Assembly: GCA_027483445.1 (NCBI GenBank)
Contig: JAIXUS010000053.1
Location: 1 to 46,909 of the forward strand
DNA length: 46,909 bases
Direction of reading: 5' to 3'
Source: Bacteroidota bacterium
GTDB taxonomy: Bacteria; Bacteroidota; Bacteroidia; M30B66
Below are positions 34,272-43,603 of this stretch, in pieces (the stretch's first letter is position 1; each line of letters starts with the position of its first letter). The translations under genes were made by a program, and so were the position numbers. A model generated the notes under the pieces. That model saw only the letters and a program-made list of their open reading frames with translations. It did not search any database and was not told the origin of the DNA.

Positions 34272-35288
34272 TTACTTACCCCCCATCACCAGCTCGGCCT
34301 GAACCGCGAAAATCAAGGTAGCACACAGCAAATGCAAGGTTTGCGCAGCGCCGGGCATTCCGGCATAGTTGAGCACAACGCCCAACACCACTTCGAGAAA
34401 CAGCAATCCGCCCAACAGTGCAGCCATCCGCCTTGCGCGGTCGTTTGTTGTTTGAAGCACCTGATAAATCAGAAAGCCATTTAGCGCCAGCACCATTAAT
34501 GATGCGCTTTTATGAAGGGTAAAAACCGACGAAAGGCCATCTACCCACAAATCGCGTTGATCACTGCCCAGCATTTTGGCCAAAACATCAATCTCCTCGC
34601 GCACTTGAGTGCCCACCAACACCTGCAGCACTGTGAGCAGCAGCGCGGCGCCACTAAAGAGTCGCAAATTGCGCGACAAGCGTTCGGTGCTTCCGGCGTG
34701 GAGCCTGAGCCGCATCAGAATTAACTGCGCAAAAACCAGCAAGAGCAGAGCCGCCAGCATGTGAATGCTAATCGACTGGGGAATCAGATTGCCATCCACC
34801 ACCAATTTACCCAGCCAGGCCTGAAAGCCCGTTAAAAACAGGAGGGCAAACGCGTAGAGCGGCAAGAGCTTATCGGTTCGCCACCAAAAGAGCGACGACA
34901 CAAAACACCCCAGCACAAACAGTCCCAAAACAGCGCCCAGCAAGCGATTGATGTACTCAACCCATGTTTGATACACGATAAATTCGGCATAATCGTGCTT
35001 GGGGTATTTTTCCCAAACCGAACGGTCGAACTCCTGCCCCGCCACAAAGCCCGACTTTGCCCGCCAAAGCGTGTCGTTTACAATTACCATCATGCCCTTT
35101 TTGTACTCCTGCCCAACGTGGTAATTCACCTGATCGGGGTCGGTTGGCGGAATGTAATAACCGAAACACTTCGGCCAATCGGGACAACCCATGCCCGAGC
35201 CGGTAATGCGCACAATGCTTCCGGCCAATATAACTAAGAAGGTAAAAACAAACGTAAGGTTGGCCAGAGGCCTCAGGATGGCTTTCAT
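34272..35288 (-). CDS. ctaA: Heme A synthase (COX15/CtaA family)
   Basis: This 338-residue inner-membrane enzyme oxidises heme O to heme A for cytochrome oxidase. I use the ATG at 35288 (MKAILRPLANLTFVFTFLVI), which begins directly before the first membrane segment. Eight membrane segments are visible. Key features are ITGSGMGCPDWPKCFG (about 26-41), the conserved YINRLLGAVLG region, and His-bearing segments SIHMLAALLLL, LHKSASLMVL and LHLLCATLIF, which supply heme ligands. A large loop between segments 1 and 2 (PTDPDQVNYHVG onward) is normal for the Bacteroidota type. It is divergent from the methyltransferase gene. No cytochrome oxidase genes are adjacent. Confidence 0.93.
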   Translation of the reverse strand: MKAILRPLANLTFVFTFLVILAGSIVRITGSGMGCPDWPKCFGYYIPPTDPDQVNYHVGQEYKKGMMVIVNDTLWRAKSGFVAGQEFDRSVWEKYPKHDYAEFIVYQTWVEYINRLLGAVLGLFVLGCFVSSLFWWRTDKLLPLYAFALLFLTGFQAWLGKLVVDGNLIPQSISIHMLAALLLLVFAQLILMRLRLHAGSTERLSRNLRLFSGAALLLTVLQVLVGTQVREEIDVLAKMLGSDQRDLWVDGLSSVFTLHKSASLMVLALNGFLIYQVLQTTNDRARRMAALLGGLLFLEVVLGVVLNYAGMPGAAQTLHLLCATLIFAVQAELVMGGK

Positions 35289-35334
35289 AGCAAAAGGGAA
35301 AGGCAAAAGTAGCAGGATTGTTCGGCTGCATGTT

Positions 35335-35342
35335 TAATTTTG
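35335..35342 (+). promoter_or_regulatory. -7 box of the methyltransferase gene
   Basis: TAATTTTG, an exact match, ends 18 bases before the ATG at 35361. The nearest TTG upstream is only 14 bases away. Confidence 0.45.
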
Positions 35343-35360
35343 CCGGCAAAGCCTGATGAC

Positions 35361-36170
35361 ATGAGCGATTATCTTCACGGATACGTGCACACCGAATATG
35401 AACGATTGCTTCACCAGGCGCGCTTTCTCGAGCAGGAGGTGTATCCGTTCATCGACCTGAAACACTGCAATCATCTGCTCGAAATGGGCTGCGGTGTTGG
35501 CGCACAAACGAGAATCCTGCTTGAGCGCTTCCCTCAGCTGCACATCACCGCCATCGACCGTTCTGCCGAAGAACTCGAAGTAGCCAGCCAACAGCTGCCT
35601 GGGGATTTACAACATCGGGTGCGCTTCGTACAGGCCGATCTGCTACATTTCCAAGCCGAAGAAAAGGCCGATGCCGCTTTCTGCTGCTGGATGCTCGAAC
35701 ATGCCTCCAACCCTGAGGCCATCCTCCAAAACATCCGGCGCAGCCTTAGTGCTGATGGCCAAATCTACCTTACCGAAGTTGAAAACAACAGCCTCGAGGT
35801 AAGGCCGCATTCTTCTGCACTCGATGCCTATTGGGAGGCTTACAACCGCCTACAGCTGCACCTGAAAGGCTGGCCATTTATCGGACAAAATCTCGAACAC
35901 CATCTGCAATCGGCCGGATTCGAACACATACATGTTCTGCCTCACCCGATGCATTACAGCCATCACAACACCGAAAGGCTAAAGGATTTCTGCGCATACT
36001 GGTGGCGGCTGATTGACAGTGCTTCGGAGCCTTTGCTCAGAGGGGGCTATATCAGCGAGGAGCAGCATCGCCTAAGCCGTGAGCACCTGCTCAATTTACA
36101 TCAACACCCTCAGGCCTCCTTTCGCTACACCTTTGTGCAGGCCAAAGCTTTGGCGGGAAATAAGCCCTAA
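35361..36170 (+). CDS. Class I SAM-dependent methyltransferase
   Basis: This 269-residue cytoplasmic protein has the Rossmann-like methyltransferase fold: motif I LLEMGCGVGAQTRILLE (about 41-57), the acidic residue ending strand 2 in ITAIDRSAEELEVA (about 66-79), VRFVQADLLHF (about 91-101) and the motif IV region ADAAFCCWMLEHASNPEAIL (about 107-126). The start at 35361 is chosen because an upstream in-frame TTG overlaps the -7 box. The C-terminal half is helical and His-rich (HPMHYSHHNTERL), as in small-molecule methyltransferases. Substrate unknown. Confidence 0.87.
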   Translation: MSDYLHGYVHTEYERLLHQARFLEQEVYPFIDLKHCNHLLEMGCGVGAQTRILLERFPQLHITAIDRSAEELEVASQQLPGDLQHRVRFVQADLLHFQAEEKADAAFCCWMLEHASNPEAILQNIRRSLSADGQIYLTEVENNSLEVRPHSSALDAYWEAYNRLQLHLKGWPFIGQNLEHHLQSAGFEHIHVLPHPMHYSHHNTERLKDFCAYWWRLIDSASEPLLRGGYISEEQHRLSREHLLNLHQHPQASFRYTFVQAKALAGNKP

Positions 36171-36236
36171 ACCCCGCTTTCTCAACGTTAAAGTAGCGCG
36201 CCTTTTGTACCTTGGCGGCAACAAAATCAACACCCT

Positions 36237-37523
36237 ATGAGTTCCAACGCAAGCCTTCAGTTTGATGGCAAATCATACGACATTCCCTTAATTACCGGCA
36301 CCGAGCAGGAGTCGGCCATCGACATTCAAAACCTTCGTCAGCAAACCGGCCTCGTAACCCTCGATACCGGCTATAAAAACACCGGTGCCACCACGTCGAA
36401 CATCACCTTCCTCGACGGCGAAGCCGGCATCTTACGCTACCGGGGCTACCCCATTGAACAGCTGGCCGAAAAATCAAGCTTTATCGAAGTGGCGTACCTG
36501 CTCATTTACGGCGAACTGCCTACCAAAGAGCAACTTGAGCGTTTTTCAACATCCATCACGCGCCATACCCTCATTCACGAGGATATGAAACGGTTTTACG
36601 AGGCTTATCCGGCCAAGGCGCATCCAATGGGCGTTGTAGCCTCCATTACCTGTTCGCTGTCGACATTTTATCCAGAGTCGCTCAACCCCAACCGTGGTCA
36701 GGAAGCCATCGACCTTACCATTGTTCGCCTTCTCGCCAAATTCAGCACCATTGCAGCCTGGGCCTACAAAAACTCTGTAGGGCATCCGGTCATGTATCCG
36801 CGCAATGCCTACAACTACGTGGAGAATTTCCTTTACATGATGTTCGGCATGCCAACCGAGGAGTACGAAGTAGATCCCGTAATTGTGAATGCCCTCGATA
36901 AGCTGCTCATTCTGCATGCCGACCACGAGCAAAACTGTTCAACCTCAACGGTGCGCATGGTGGGCTCATCGCAGGCCAACCTGTATGCCTCCATTTCGGC
37001 CGGTATTTGTGCATTGTGGGGTCCTTTGCACGGCGGTGCCAACCAGGCGGTAATCGAAATGCTGGAGCAAATCCGCGACGATGGCGGTAGTGTGCGCAAG
37101 TTTATCGACAAGGCCAAAGACAAAAACGACCCCTTCCGCCTCATGGGCTTTGGCCACCGGGTGTACAAAAACTTCGATCCACGGGCCTCTATCATCAAAA
37201 ACGCCTGCGACCAGATGCTCAACAAGCTCGGCGTAAGCGATCCATTGCTCGACATTGCCAAGCAGCTCGAAGAAGCCGCTCTGAGCGACCCCTATTTTGT
37301 GGAGCGCAAACTCTACCCGAACGTCGATTTTTACTCCGGTATCATTTACAAAGCCATGGGTATACCAACCGACATGTTCACCGTCATGTTTGCCTTAGGC
37401 CGCTTACCCGGCTGGATTGCCCAGTGGAAAGAAATGATCGGCAACAAAGAACCCATTGCCCGTCCGCGCCAAATTTACACCGGCGCCACACAGCGCAATT
37501 ATGTAAACCTGGCCGACCGTTAA
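36237..37523 (+). CDS. gltA: Citrate synthase
   Basis: This 428-residue cytoplasmic enzyme condenses oxaloacetate and acetyl-CoA, the first step of the TCA cycle. It is the type II (GltA) form: an N-terminal beta-strand extension (LQFDGKSYDIPLI), YRGYPIEQLAE, and HADHEQNCSTSTVRMVGSS. The active-site residues are His in GPLHGGANQAV (about 265), His in GFGHRVYKNFDPRA (about 306) and Asp in NVDFYSGI (about 363). Length is normal. A TACCTTGG sequence, one base off the -7 box, lies 21 bases upstream. A long-loop terminator follows, so the gene is likely monocistronic. Confidence 0.97.
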   Translation: MSSNASLQFDGKSYDIPLITGTEQESAIDIQNLRQQTGLVTLDTGYKNTGATTSNITFLDGEAGILRYRGYPIEQLAEKSSFIEVAYLLIYGELPTKEQLERFSTSITRHTLIHEDMKRFYEAYPAKAHPMGVVASITCSLSTFYPESLNPNRGQEAIDLTIVRLLAKFSTIAAWAYKNSVGHPVMYPRNAYNYVENFLYMMFGMPTEEYEVDPVIVNALDKLLILHADHEQNCSTSTVRMVGSSQANLYASISAGICALWGPLHGGANQAVIEMLEQIRDDGGSVRKFIDKAKDKNDPFRLMGFGHRVYKNFDPRASIIKNACDQMLNKLGVSDPLLDIAKQLEEAALSDPYFVERKLYPNVDFYSGIIYKAMGIPTDMFTVMFALGRLPGWIAQWKEMIGNKEPIARPRQIYTGATQRNYVNLADR

Positions 37524-37552
37524 CACCAGCCACGTTTTAGCCACACAAACCA

Positions 37553-37607
37553 TTCGCCCGGCCACCTTTGCACATTCATAAGCATTGGCAGCCGGGCGAA
37601 GTTTTTT
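37553..37607 (+). terminator. Terminator after gltA
   Basis: TTCGCCCGGC (37553-37562) pairs perfectly with GCCGGGCGAA (37591-37600), with a 28-base loop, followed by GTTTTTT. The stem and T-run fit a rho-independent terminator; the long loop is unusual. Confidence 0.65.
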
Positions 37608-37674
37608 AAGCCTGCATTTCCCATCCACAAACACTCATCGAGGTTGTGGAGCAAGCGCATTTGGGTGGGAATAG

Positions 37675-37704
37675 TTGTGATATAGGCCTTGTGGATTACT
37701 TTTG
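37675..37704 (+). promoter_or_regulatory. Promoter of the DUF4271-hemD-rnpA operon
   Basis: TTG (37675-37677), 19 bases, then TACTTTTG (37697-37704), an exact -7 box with canonical Bacteroidota spacing. The expected start of transcription falls around 37709-37712, on or beside the first ATG of the next gene. Confidence 0.75.
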
Positions 37705-37708
37705 TGGC

Positions 37709-38584
37709 ATGGTGAGCATGATGCCCCAGTTGCAAGATACTTTAATAACAAGCGCTTCGGGGCTGGTTTCCGATTCGGCGGCCGCTCCCGACACGGGTAC
37801 AATTGCCCCATTGCCGGTGAAGGCTAAGATTGAGCCGGCCGTTATTGTGGAAGATCAGGAACCGGAAAAACTGCCGAACTTCTTTTTTAGCACCTACACC
37901 GAAGGTCTGCCTGCCAAATACAAGGTTGCCGACCCCGATGCCTGGATTTTACCTTTGCTGCTGCTGGCATTCTTTCTCACGGCCGTTCTCAATGCGCTGT
38001 TTCCGCGAACGCTCATGCTCATTTTTCGGAGCATTACAAGGGTGGGCGGACTTCGGCTGTTGAGCGAAGACGACAATGTGCTTTACCGGCGAACGATGGC
38101 CATGGCTTTGCTGATTTACCTGATTGTTTCGCCCATTTTTGTGTATCAGATTGCAGGCTTTTTCCATTGGGAAGCAGCCTTTTTGCCGTTTATGCCGGCC
38201 TACGGACAGTTATTTTTGATTGGCGCAGGGTTGCTTGGCCTTAAAATGCTCATTATTATGGCCTTGGGATCGCTGTTTGAATGCCGCAGCGAAGCCAGCC
38301 AGTACATCACCGGCATTGTATTGATGAACGCCTTGCTGGGGGTGTTGTTTATTCCGGTAAGTCTTGGGTTAAAACTGGCCCCTCCCGAGCTGGAAACCTT
38401 GTTTATGTATGCCGGAATCGGATTGTTTGCGCTGCTCTACGCCGGCAGTTTGCTTGTAGGCGTAAGGGCAGGATGGCAAAGTGCAGCCTTGAGTAAGTTC
38501 CATTTATTTTTGTACTTTTGCACCCTTGAAATTATACCCGTTCTGCTGTTGGTTAAAACCCTGAAGAACGTGTTACATATTTAA
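37709..38584 (+). CDS. DUF4271 family membrane protein
   Basis: This protein of about 291 residues has a polar, probably extracytoplasmic N-terminal region (about 1-70) and about seven hydrophobic segments (from WILPLLLLAFFLTAVLNALF to FLYFCTLEIIPVLLLVKTL). It fits the DUF4271 family, which is largely restricted to Bacteroidota and commonly placed just before hemD. ATG 37709 is the first after the promoter; ATGs at 37718 and 37721 are equally possible if the transcript starts at 37711. Frame upstream to 37646 is open but lies before the promoter. The hemD gene follows after 12 bases, so a link to heme synthesis is possible but unproven. Confidence 0.82.
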   Translation: MVSMMPQLQDTLITSASGLVSDSAAAPDTGTIAPLPVKAKIEPAVIVEDQEPEKLPNFFFSTYTEGLPAKYKVADPDAWILPLLLLAFFLTAVLNALFPRTLMLIFRSITRVGGLRLLSEDDNVLYRRTMAMALLIYLIVSPIFVYQIAGFFHWEAAFLPFMPAYGQLFLIGAGLLGLKMLIIMALGSLFECRSEASQYITGIVLMNALLGVLFIPVSLGLKLAPPELETLFMYAGIGLFALLYAGSLLVGVRAGWQSAALSKFHLFLYFCTLEIIPVLLLVKTLKNVLHI

Positions 38585-38596
38585 GAGGCGCAACCG

Positions 38597-39403
38597 ATGA
38601 GTTCAGAGAAATCTATTCCCGCCGACGGTTCGGCAGGCACGGAAAACCGGGTACAGAAGGTGAAAACCATTCTGGTTACCCAGCCCCGTCCCGAAACCGA
38701 CAAATCGCCCTATTTCGATTTGGCTAAAAAGATGAACGTGAAGATTGATTTTCGCCCGTTCATCCACGTTGAAGGCATTTCGGCAAAAGAGTTCCGCAAA
38801 GAGAAGATCAATATTCTCGACCATACTGCGGTGATTCTGACCAGCCGTAATGCGGTCGACAACTTTTTTCGGATCTGCACAGAGCTGCGCATCACCGTTC
38901 CTGAAACGATGAAGTACTTCTGCATCAGCGAATCGACTGCTTTTTACCTGCAGAAATATGTACAATACCGCAAACGGAAGATTTTCTACGGCAACCAAAA
39001 GTTTATAGAACTGATTGATGTCATCAAGAAAAACAAAGGCGAGAAATTCCTGCTGTTGTGCTCCGACATTCACAAAGACGAGATTCCGGAAATTCTTGAG
39101 GAGCACAAAATCAATTTTACCAAAGCCGTAATTTACCGCACCGTTTGCTCCGATTTGAGCGATTTATCGGACGTGAAATACGATATGCTCGTGTTTTTTT
39201 CGCCATCGGGCATCAAGAGCCTGTATCAGAATTTCCCCGACTTCCTGCAAAACAATACGCGGATTGCCGCTTTTGGAGAAACCACCGCAGCCGCCGTGCG
39301 TGAGGCCAATCTTATCTTAGACATTCACGCGCCACAACCCAACGCGCCATCAATGACCATGGCCATTGAGAATTACCTCAAGCTGGCCAACAAAGGACGA
39401 TAA
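38597..39403 (+). CDS. hemD: Uroporphyrinogen-III synthase
   Basis: This 268-residue cytoplasmic enzyme closes and inverts hydroxymethylbilane to uroporphyrinogen III. The HemD two-domain pattern is visible: VKTILVTQPRPETDKSPYF (about 21-39), the crossover region AVILTSRNAVDNFFRI (about 78-93), YFCISESTAFYLQKY, LLLCSDIHKDEIPEIL, then MLVFFSPSGIKSLYQNF and RIAAFGETTAAAVRE (about 230-245). HemD is poorly conserved in sequence, but these motifs together are specific. It lies in the operon between DUF4271 and rnpA, spaced 12 and 5 bases. No other heme genes are in the window besides ctaA. Confidence 0.88.
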   Translation: MSSEKSIPADGSAGTENRVQKVKTILVTQPRPETDKSPYFDLAKKMNVKIDFRPFIHVEGISAKEFRKEKINILDHTAVILTSRNAVDNFFRICTELRITVPETMKYFCISESTAFYLQKYVQYRKRKIFYGNQKFIELIDVIKKNKGEKFLLLCSDIHKDEIPEILEEHKINFTKAVIYRTVCSDLSDLSDVKYDMLVFFSPSGIKSLYQNFPDFLQNNTRIAAFGETTAAAVREANLILDIHAPQPNAPSMTMAIENYLKLANKGR

Positions 39404-39408
39404 GCCGT

Positions 39409-39798
39409 ATGTTTTCGCTGCCCAAAACAGAAATCCTGCGGGGCAGAACTTACCTCGACCGGCTGTTTTCGCAAGGCCAATGGATGCACGAATCGCCGTT
39501 TAGAGCGGTTTTTCTGCGCCGTTCGGCGGATGAGCTACCGCCCATTCGTGTGGGCTTTGTGGTTTCGAAGAAGGTTTCGAAGAAGGCCGTAGAACGCAAC
39601 CGCATCAGGCGCATGATGCGAGAAGCTTACCGTTTGAATAAAAATGAGGCATCCGCAATGCTGGCACAAAACCAACAAGGGCTTGATGTGTTTATTCTTT
39701 ACGCCGGCCGAACCGACACCCGTTACGACCGTATAGAGCGCAAAATAATCCTACTTTTACACCGTTTAACCCAGGCTGATGCGCCGAATCCCGGCTAA
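39409..39798 (+). CDS. rnpA: Ribonuclease P protein component
   Basis: This 129-residue basic protein binds the RNase P RNA and helps process tRNA 5' ends. The family signature [15 protein letters not shown] (about 62-76) and the [14 protein letters not shown] strand (about 47-60) are clear, and the N-terminus ([19 protein letters not shown]) is typical. The gene starts 5 bases after hemD and overlaps yidD by 20 bases. The usual neighbours rpmH and dnaA are absent, as is common in Bacteroidota, where rnpA follows hemD. Confidence 0.95.
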   Translation: MFSLPKTEILRGRTYLDRLFSQGQWMHESPFRAVFLRRSADELPPIRVGFVVSKKVSKKAVERNRIRRMMREAYRLNKNEASAMLAQNQQGLDVFILYAGRTDTRYDRIERKIILLLHRLTQADAPNPG

Positions 39799-40000
39799 GT
39801 TCTTTGTGTTGTTGATTCGCTTCTACCAATGGGCCATCTCGCCCATTCTTCCTATGGCATGTAGGTATAACCCTACCTGCTCGGCCTACGGAATCGAAGC
39901 CATTCAAAAGCACGGAGCCCTGAAGGGAGGCTGGCTCGCCCTGAAACGCATCGCCCGTTGTCACCCCTGGGGTGGCCACGGTCACGACCCGGTACCGTAA
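39779..40000 (+). CDS. yidD: Membrane protein insertion efficiency factor YidD
   Basis: This 73-residue protein has the YidD signature [33 protein letters not shown] with three conserved cysteines or positions typical of the family, followed by [24 protein letters not shown]. It aids insertion of membrane proteins alongside YidC. It overlaps rnpA by 20 bases in another frame, the normal arrangement of this pair, and is followed 6 bases later by the S41 protease. Confidence 0.95.
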   Translation: MRRIPAKFFVLLIRFYQWAISPILPMACRYNPTCSAYGIEAIQKHGALKGGWLALKRIARCHPWGGHGHDPVP

Positions 40001-40006
40001 ACAACT

Positions 40007-41710
40007 ATGAAAACATTCTTTTCTCGCCTTAGCACCAAAACCCGCGTAATCGTTGCCTCATCGCTCATTGGCATTACCGCCTTTAGTGGATTGGCATTTC
40101 GCGACGACTTCTTCGAAATTTCCAAGAACCTCGACATTTTCGCCACGCTGTTTCGCGAGGTGAACCTCTACTATGTTGATGAGGTGAAGCCCGGCGATTT
40201 GATGAAAACCGGTATCGACGCCATGCTGGAATCGCTCGATCCGTACACCAATTTTATTCCGGAAGAAGACATCGAAGACGCCCGCTTTATGACCACCGGG
40301 CAGTACGGCGGAATTGGAGCGCTCATCCGCATGAAAGACGATTACATTGTGGTAGCTGAGCCTTACGAAAATGCCCCGGCGGCAAAAGGCGGGCTGATGG
40401 CCGGCGATGTAATTCTGGAGGTGGAAGGCAAATCGACCAAGGGAAAAACCACCGGCGACGTTGTGAAGATCCTCAAAGGCCAACCCAATACACCGGTGAA
40501 ATTGCTGGTTCGTCGTCCGGGTGAAGAAAAGCCCATCGAGATGCAATTGATGCGCGAAGAAATTAAAGTGAAGAACGTGCCTTACTTCGGCATGGTGAAC
40601 GACAAAATTGGAATGATTAAACTCACCGGTTTTACCGAAGATGCCGGTCGTGAAGTACGCGATGCCCTCACAAAACTCAAAGAAAACCCGTCGCTGGAAG
40701 GTGTTATTCTCGACCTGCGCGGAAACCCCGGCGGTTTGCTTCGTGAGGCCATCAACATTGTAAACATTTTTGTAGAAAAAGGCCTCGACATCGTGAGTAC
40801 CAAAGGCAAGGTGAAGGAATGGGACAAGACCTACAAATCGCTGAATGCTCCGGTCGACCTGAACATTCCTGTTGCAGTGCTGATTAACCGTGGTTCGGCT
40901 TCGGCATCGGAGATTGTGAGTGGCTCACTTCAGGATTTTGACCGTGCCGTGGTAATCGGGCAACGTTCATTTGGAAAAGGCCTGGTGCAGACCTCTCGTC
41001 CGCTGAGCTACAATACACAGATAAAAATCACCACCTCGAAATACTACATTCCGAGCGGGCGCTGCATTCAGGCCAAAGATTACTCCAACCGCAACGAAGA
41101 TGGTTCGGTAGGCACGGTGCCCGACTCCTTGATCAGGGAGTTTAAAACCAAGAATGGCCGTAAGGTGTATGACGGCGGCGGTGTAAATCCCGATGTGGGC
41201 ATCGAGTCGCGTGAGTACGCCCCCATTTCTCGCGCTTTGGTGAATGAAAGCATCATCTTCGATTTTGCCACAGAGTTCCGCCGGAAAAACCCTCAAATTG
41301 CCAGTGCTAAAGACTTTAGAATTACTCCGGCCATATTTGAGGAGTTCGTGCAGTTTGCCTCTGCCAAAGACATTAAGTATGAAACCGAAAGTGAGGAGTT
41401 GCTGGTCAAGCTGAAGGAAGTTTCAGAAAAAGAGAAGTATTTCAGCTCTTTTGAAAAGGAGTACAATCAGCTTCGCGACAAGATGATGCACGACAAGAAG
41501 GCCGACATCGAAAAGTCGAAAGAAGAGATTTCGGAATTACTGGCCGATGAAATTGTGATGCGTTATCACTTTCAACGCGGGCAAATTGAGAACTCGTTTC
41601 ATTATGATCCGGAGGTAAAGCGCGCCGTTGAGATTTTGAACAATAAAACATTTTATGGTGAGGTATTGAGCGGGAGGTATGTGGAGGAGGTAAAGAAGAA
41701 AGGGAAATAA
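40007..41710 (+). CDS. S41 family C-terminal processing peptidase (second copy)
   Basis: This 567-residue protease has an N-terminal membrane segment (about 11-28), then IDAMLESLDPYTNFIPEED, a PDZ domain (about 95-185, GGLMAGDVILEVEG), and the S41 core with Ser in NRGSASASEIVSG (about 298) and Lys in GQRSFGKGLVQ (about 323). A long C-terminal helical region (about 420-567) is rich in E and K. It differs from the S41 protein at 23193-24848 in C-terminal length, so the two are paralogues with different partners. Gaps of 6 bases to yidD and to the next gene place it inside the operon. Confidence 0.93.
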   Translation: MKTFFSRLSTKTRVIVASSLIGITAFSGLAFRDDFFEISKNLDIFATLFREVNLYYVDEVKPGDLMKTGIDAMLESLDPYTNFIPEEDIEDARFMTTGQYGGIGALIRMKDDYIVVAEPYENAPAAKGGLMAGDVILEVEGKSTKGKTTGDVVKILKGQPNTPVKLLVRRPGEEKPIEMQLMREEIKVKNVPYFGMVNDKIGMIKLTGFTEDAGREVRDALTKLKENPSLEGVILDLRGNPGGLLREAINIVNIFVEKGLDIVSTKGKVKEWDKTYKSLNAPVDLNIPVAVLINRGSASASEIVSGSLQDFDRAVVIGQRSFGKGLVQTSRPLSYNTQIKITTSKYYIPSGRCIQAKDYSNRNEDGSVGTVPDSLIREFKTKNGRKVYDGGGVNPDVGIESREYAPISRALVNESIIFDFATEFRRKNPQIASAKDFRITPAIFEEFVQFASAKDIKYETESEELLVKLKEVSEKEKYFSSFEKEYNQLRDKMMHDKKADIEKSKEEISELLADEIVMRYHFQRGQIENSFHYDPEVKRAVEILNNKTFYGEVLSGRYVEEVKKKGK

Positions 41711-41716
41711 GGCTCA

Positions 41717-43603
41717 ATGAGGCGCAGGCTGCCTGAACTGTATTCACGACTATCGCAACAAGGCTGGGGAATTCCATTCACCATGGCGGCTTTGCTCGCT
41801 TACTGGGCACTGTTGTTTTTGTGGGGTAAGGTGTGCTTTTTGGTCTTTCACGCGGCCGATTGGCAATCTGAGCCCTTTTCGCATGTATTTCAGGCCCTTA
41901 TTCAAGGCTGGAAGGTTGATTTGTCCATGATGAGTTATTTCATGGTTTTACAGCTGTTATTGCTGGTTGCCGTGGTGTATAGTGGTCGTGAATTTTGGTG
42001 GAGGCGGTTTCAGAATATCACCTTGCTTTTCAGCTTTCTGGTGATATTTATTCAGGTGGTAGAACTGCCCTTGTACACCGAGTGGAACCACAAGCTCACC
42101 TTCAAGGCTTTGTGGTTTTTTCGCAATCCGGGCGAGGTCTTTCATACGGCCAGTTGGGCTCAACTGTTTGGAATTGCCGGAGCCACCGTGGTATTTTTCG
42201 CCGTGGCATGGTGGGTTCAGCGGCGGTTTTTGCCTCGGCCCGGCGGCAAAAACCGCCTCGCCGCAACACTCAGCCTGCTCGTTATTTTGCCTTTGTTATT
42301 CATTGGTGCGCGTGGCGGACTTTCGCCGATTCCCATTCAGGTTTCGGAGGCTTGGTATTCGAGCAATCCAAGCCTGAATGCCGCGGCTACAAATTCGGCT
42401 TTCCACTTGATTAGCAATGTTTTGCAAAACCTTGAGGCTGTGGAGCCTTACCGCTTCATGTCGCCTGATGAGGCCTTGAAAAAGAAAAACATACTGTACC
42501 CTAAAGTGAAAAACGAGGGGTTGTCCGTGCTAAATAATGCACGTCCGAACATTGTTTTGGTGGTGCTCGAAGGCTGGTCGGCCGACGTGGTTGAAGGCCT
42601 TGGAGGTTACCCGGGAACGGCTCCCCGAATGAGTCGGTTGATTCGGGAGGGCATTTCGTTCGACAGCTGCTATGCGAGCGGTAACCTGAGTGATCAGGGG
42701 ATTGGTGCTGTGTTTTCAGCCTTTCCGGCCCAGCCACGCACCTCTATTGTAACGCTGCCTTCGAAGTATCCGGCCTTGCCCTGCCTCACCCACTCGCTCA
42801 AGAATGCCGGCTATTCCAGCTCATTCCTCTTTGGCGGGCAGTTGATGTATGGAAACATTCGCTCTTACATTTATCAAAACAAATTCGACCGGGTGGAAGA
42901 GGAAAAAGACTTCCCCTCGTCGGTTTACCGCGGCCGCCTGGGAGTGCACGACGGCGACGTGTATGCCCGTCAGCTTCAATTGATGCGAGAGGCTCAACAG
43001 CCCTATTTCGGGGCCTTGTTCACCCAAAGTACGCATGGGCCCTATGATGTTCCCTCAAAAACGAAAGTTGGCTGGGGTGGCAAAATGGAGGATTACCTCA
43101 GCGGGCTCCACTATGCCGATTCGTGTCTGGGAGCCTTTATTGACCGGGCAAAGCAGCTTCCCGGTTACGAAAACACTTTGTTTGTGTTTATTTCCGACCA
43201 TCACCACGATACACCACGGGGCTACAGCTATTTTGCTCCGGAGTACCGCCGCATTCCTTTTGTGTTGTTTGGAGAGGCCATAAAGCCCGAATACCGTGGT
43301 TTACAGCTTCACCGAATAAGCTCTCAGCTAGATTTGGCAGCTACTCTTTTGTCGCAATTGCGCCTAAAGGCGGATGACTTTTCGTGGAGCCGTGATGCTT
43401 TAAATCCGCAAACGCCGGAGTCGGCCTTTTACACTTTCGACGAAGGCATGGGCATCATTACGCCGGGCGGACAAGTTGTATGGTGGGTTCGCGATGGGCG
43501 CCGGGAGTTTGAGCGCAGCAGACCCGGAGTTAAAGTCGACTCACTATTGGAACTGGGCAAGGCCTGTTTGCAGAAGGTAACGGAAGATTTTGAGGCTTAC
43601 TAA
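41717..43603 (+). CDS. LTA-synthase-like sulfatase-fold membrane protein
   Basis: This 628-residue protein has about five membrane segments (about 20-190) and a large extracytoplasmic alkaline-phosphatase/sulfatase-fold domain (about 270-610). Metal and active-site motifs are present: VVLEGWSADVVE (about 279-290), the probable nucleophile region ASGNLSDQGIGAVFSAFPAQP (Ser in NLSD, about 328), QSTHGPYD (about 440), and FISDHHHDTPRG (about 493). Related enzymes transfer glycerol phosphate or phosphoethanolamine; in a Gram-negative organism the acceptor is likely a lipid or glycan, not lipoteichoic acid. It is the last gene of the operon from 37709. Confidence 0.87.
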   Translation: MRRRLPELYSRLSQQGWGIPFTMAALLAYWALLFLWGKVCFLVFHAADWQSEPFSHVFQALIQGWKVDLSMMSYFMVLQLLLLVAVVYSGREFWWRRFQNITLLFSFLVIFIQVVELPLYTEWNHKLTFKALWFFRNPGEVFHTASWAQLFGIAGATVVFFAVAWWVQRRFLPRPGGKNRLAATLSLLVILPLLFIGARGGLSPIPIQVSEAWYSSNPSLNAAATNSAFHLISNVLQNLEAVEPYRFMSPDEALKKKNILYPKVKNEGLSVLNNARPNIVLVVLEGWSADVVEGLGGYPGTAPRMSRLIREGISFDSCYASGNLSDQGIGAVFSAFPAQPRTSIVTLPSKYPALPCLTHSLKNAGYSSSFLFGGQLMYGNIRSYIYQNKFDRVEEEKDFPSSVYRGRLGVHDGDVYARQLQLMREAQQPYFGALFTQSTHGPYDVPSKTKVGWGGKMEDYLSGLHYADSCLGAFIDRAKQLPGYENTLFVFISDHHHDTPRGYSYFAPEYRRIPFVLFGEAIKPEYRGLQLHRISSQLDLAATLLSQLRLKADDFSWSRDALNPQTPESAFYTFDEGMGIITPGGQVVWWVRDGRREFERSRPGVKVDSLLELGKACLQKVTEDFEAY

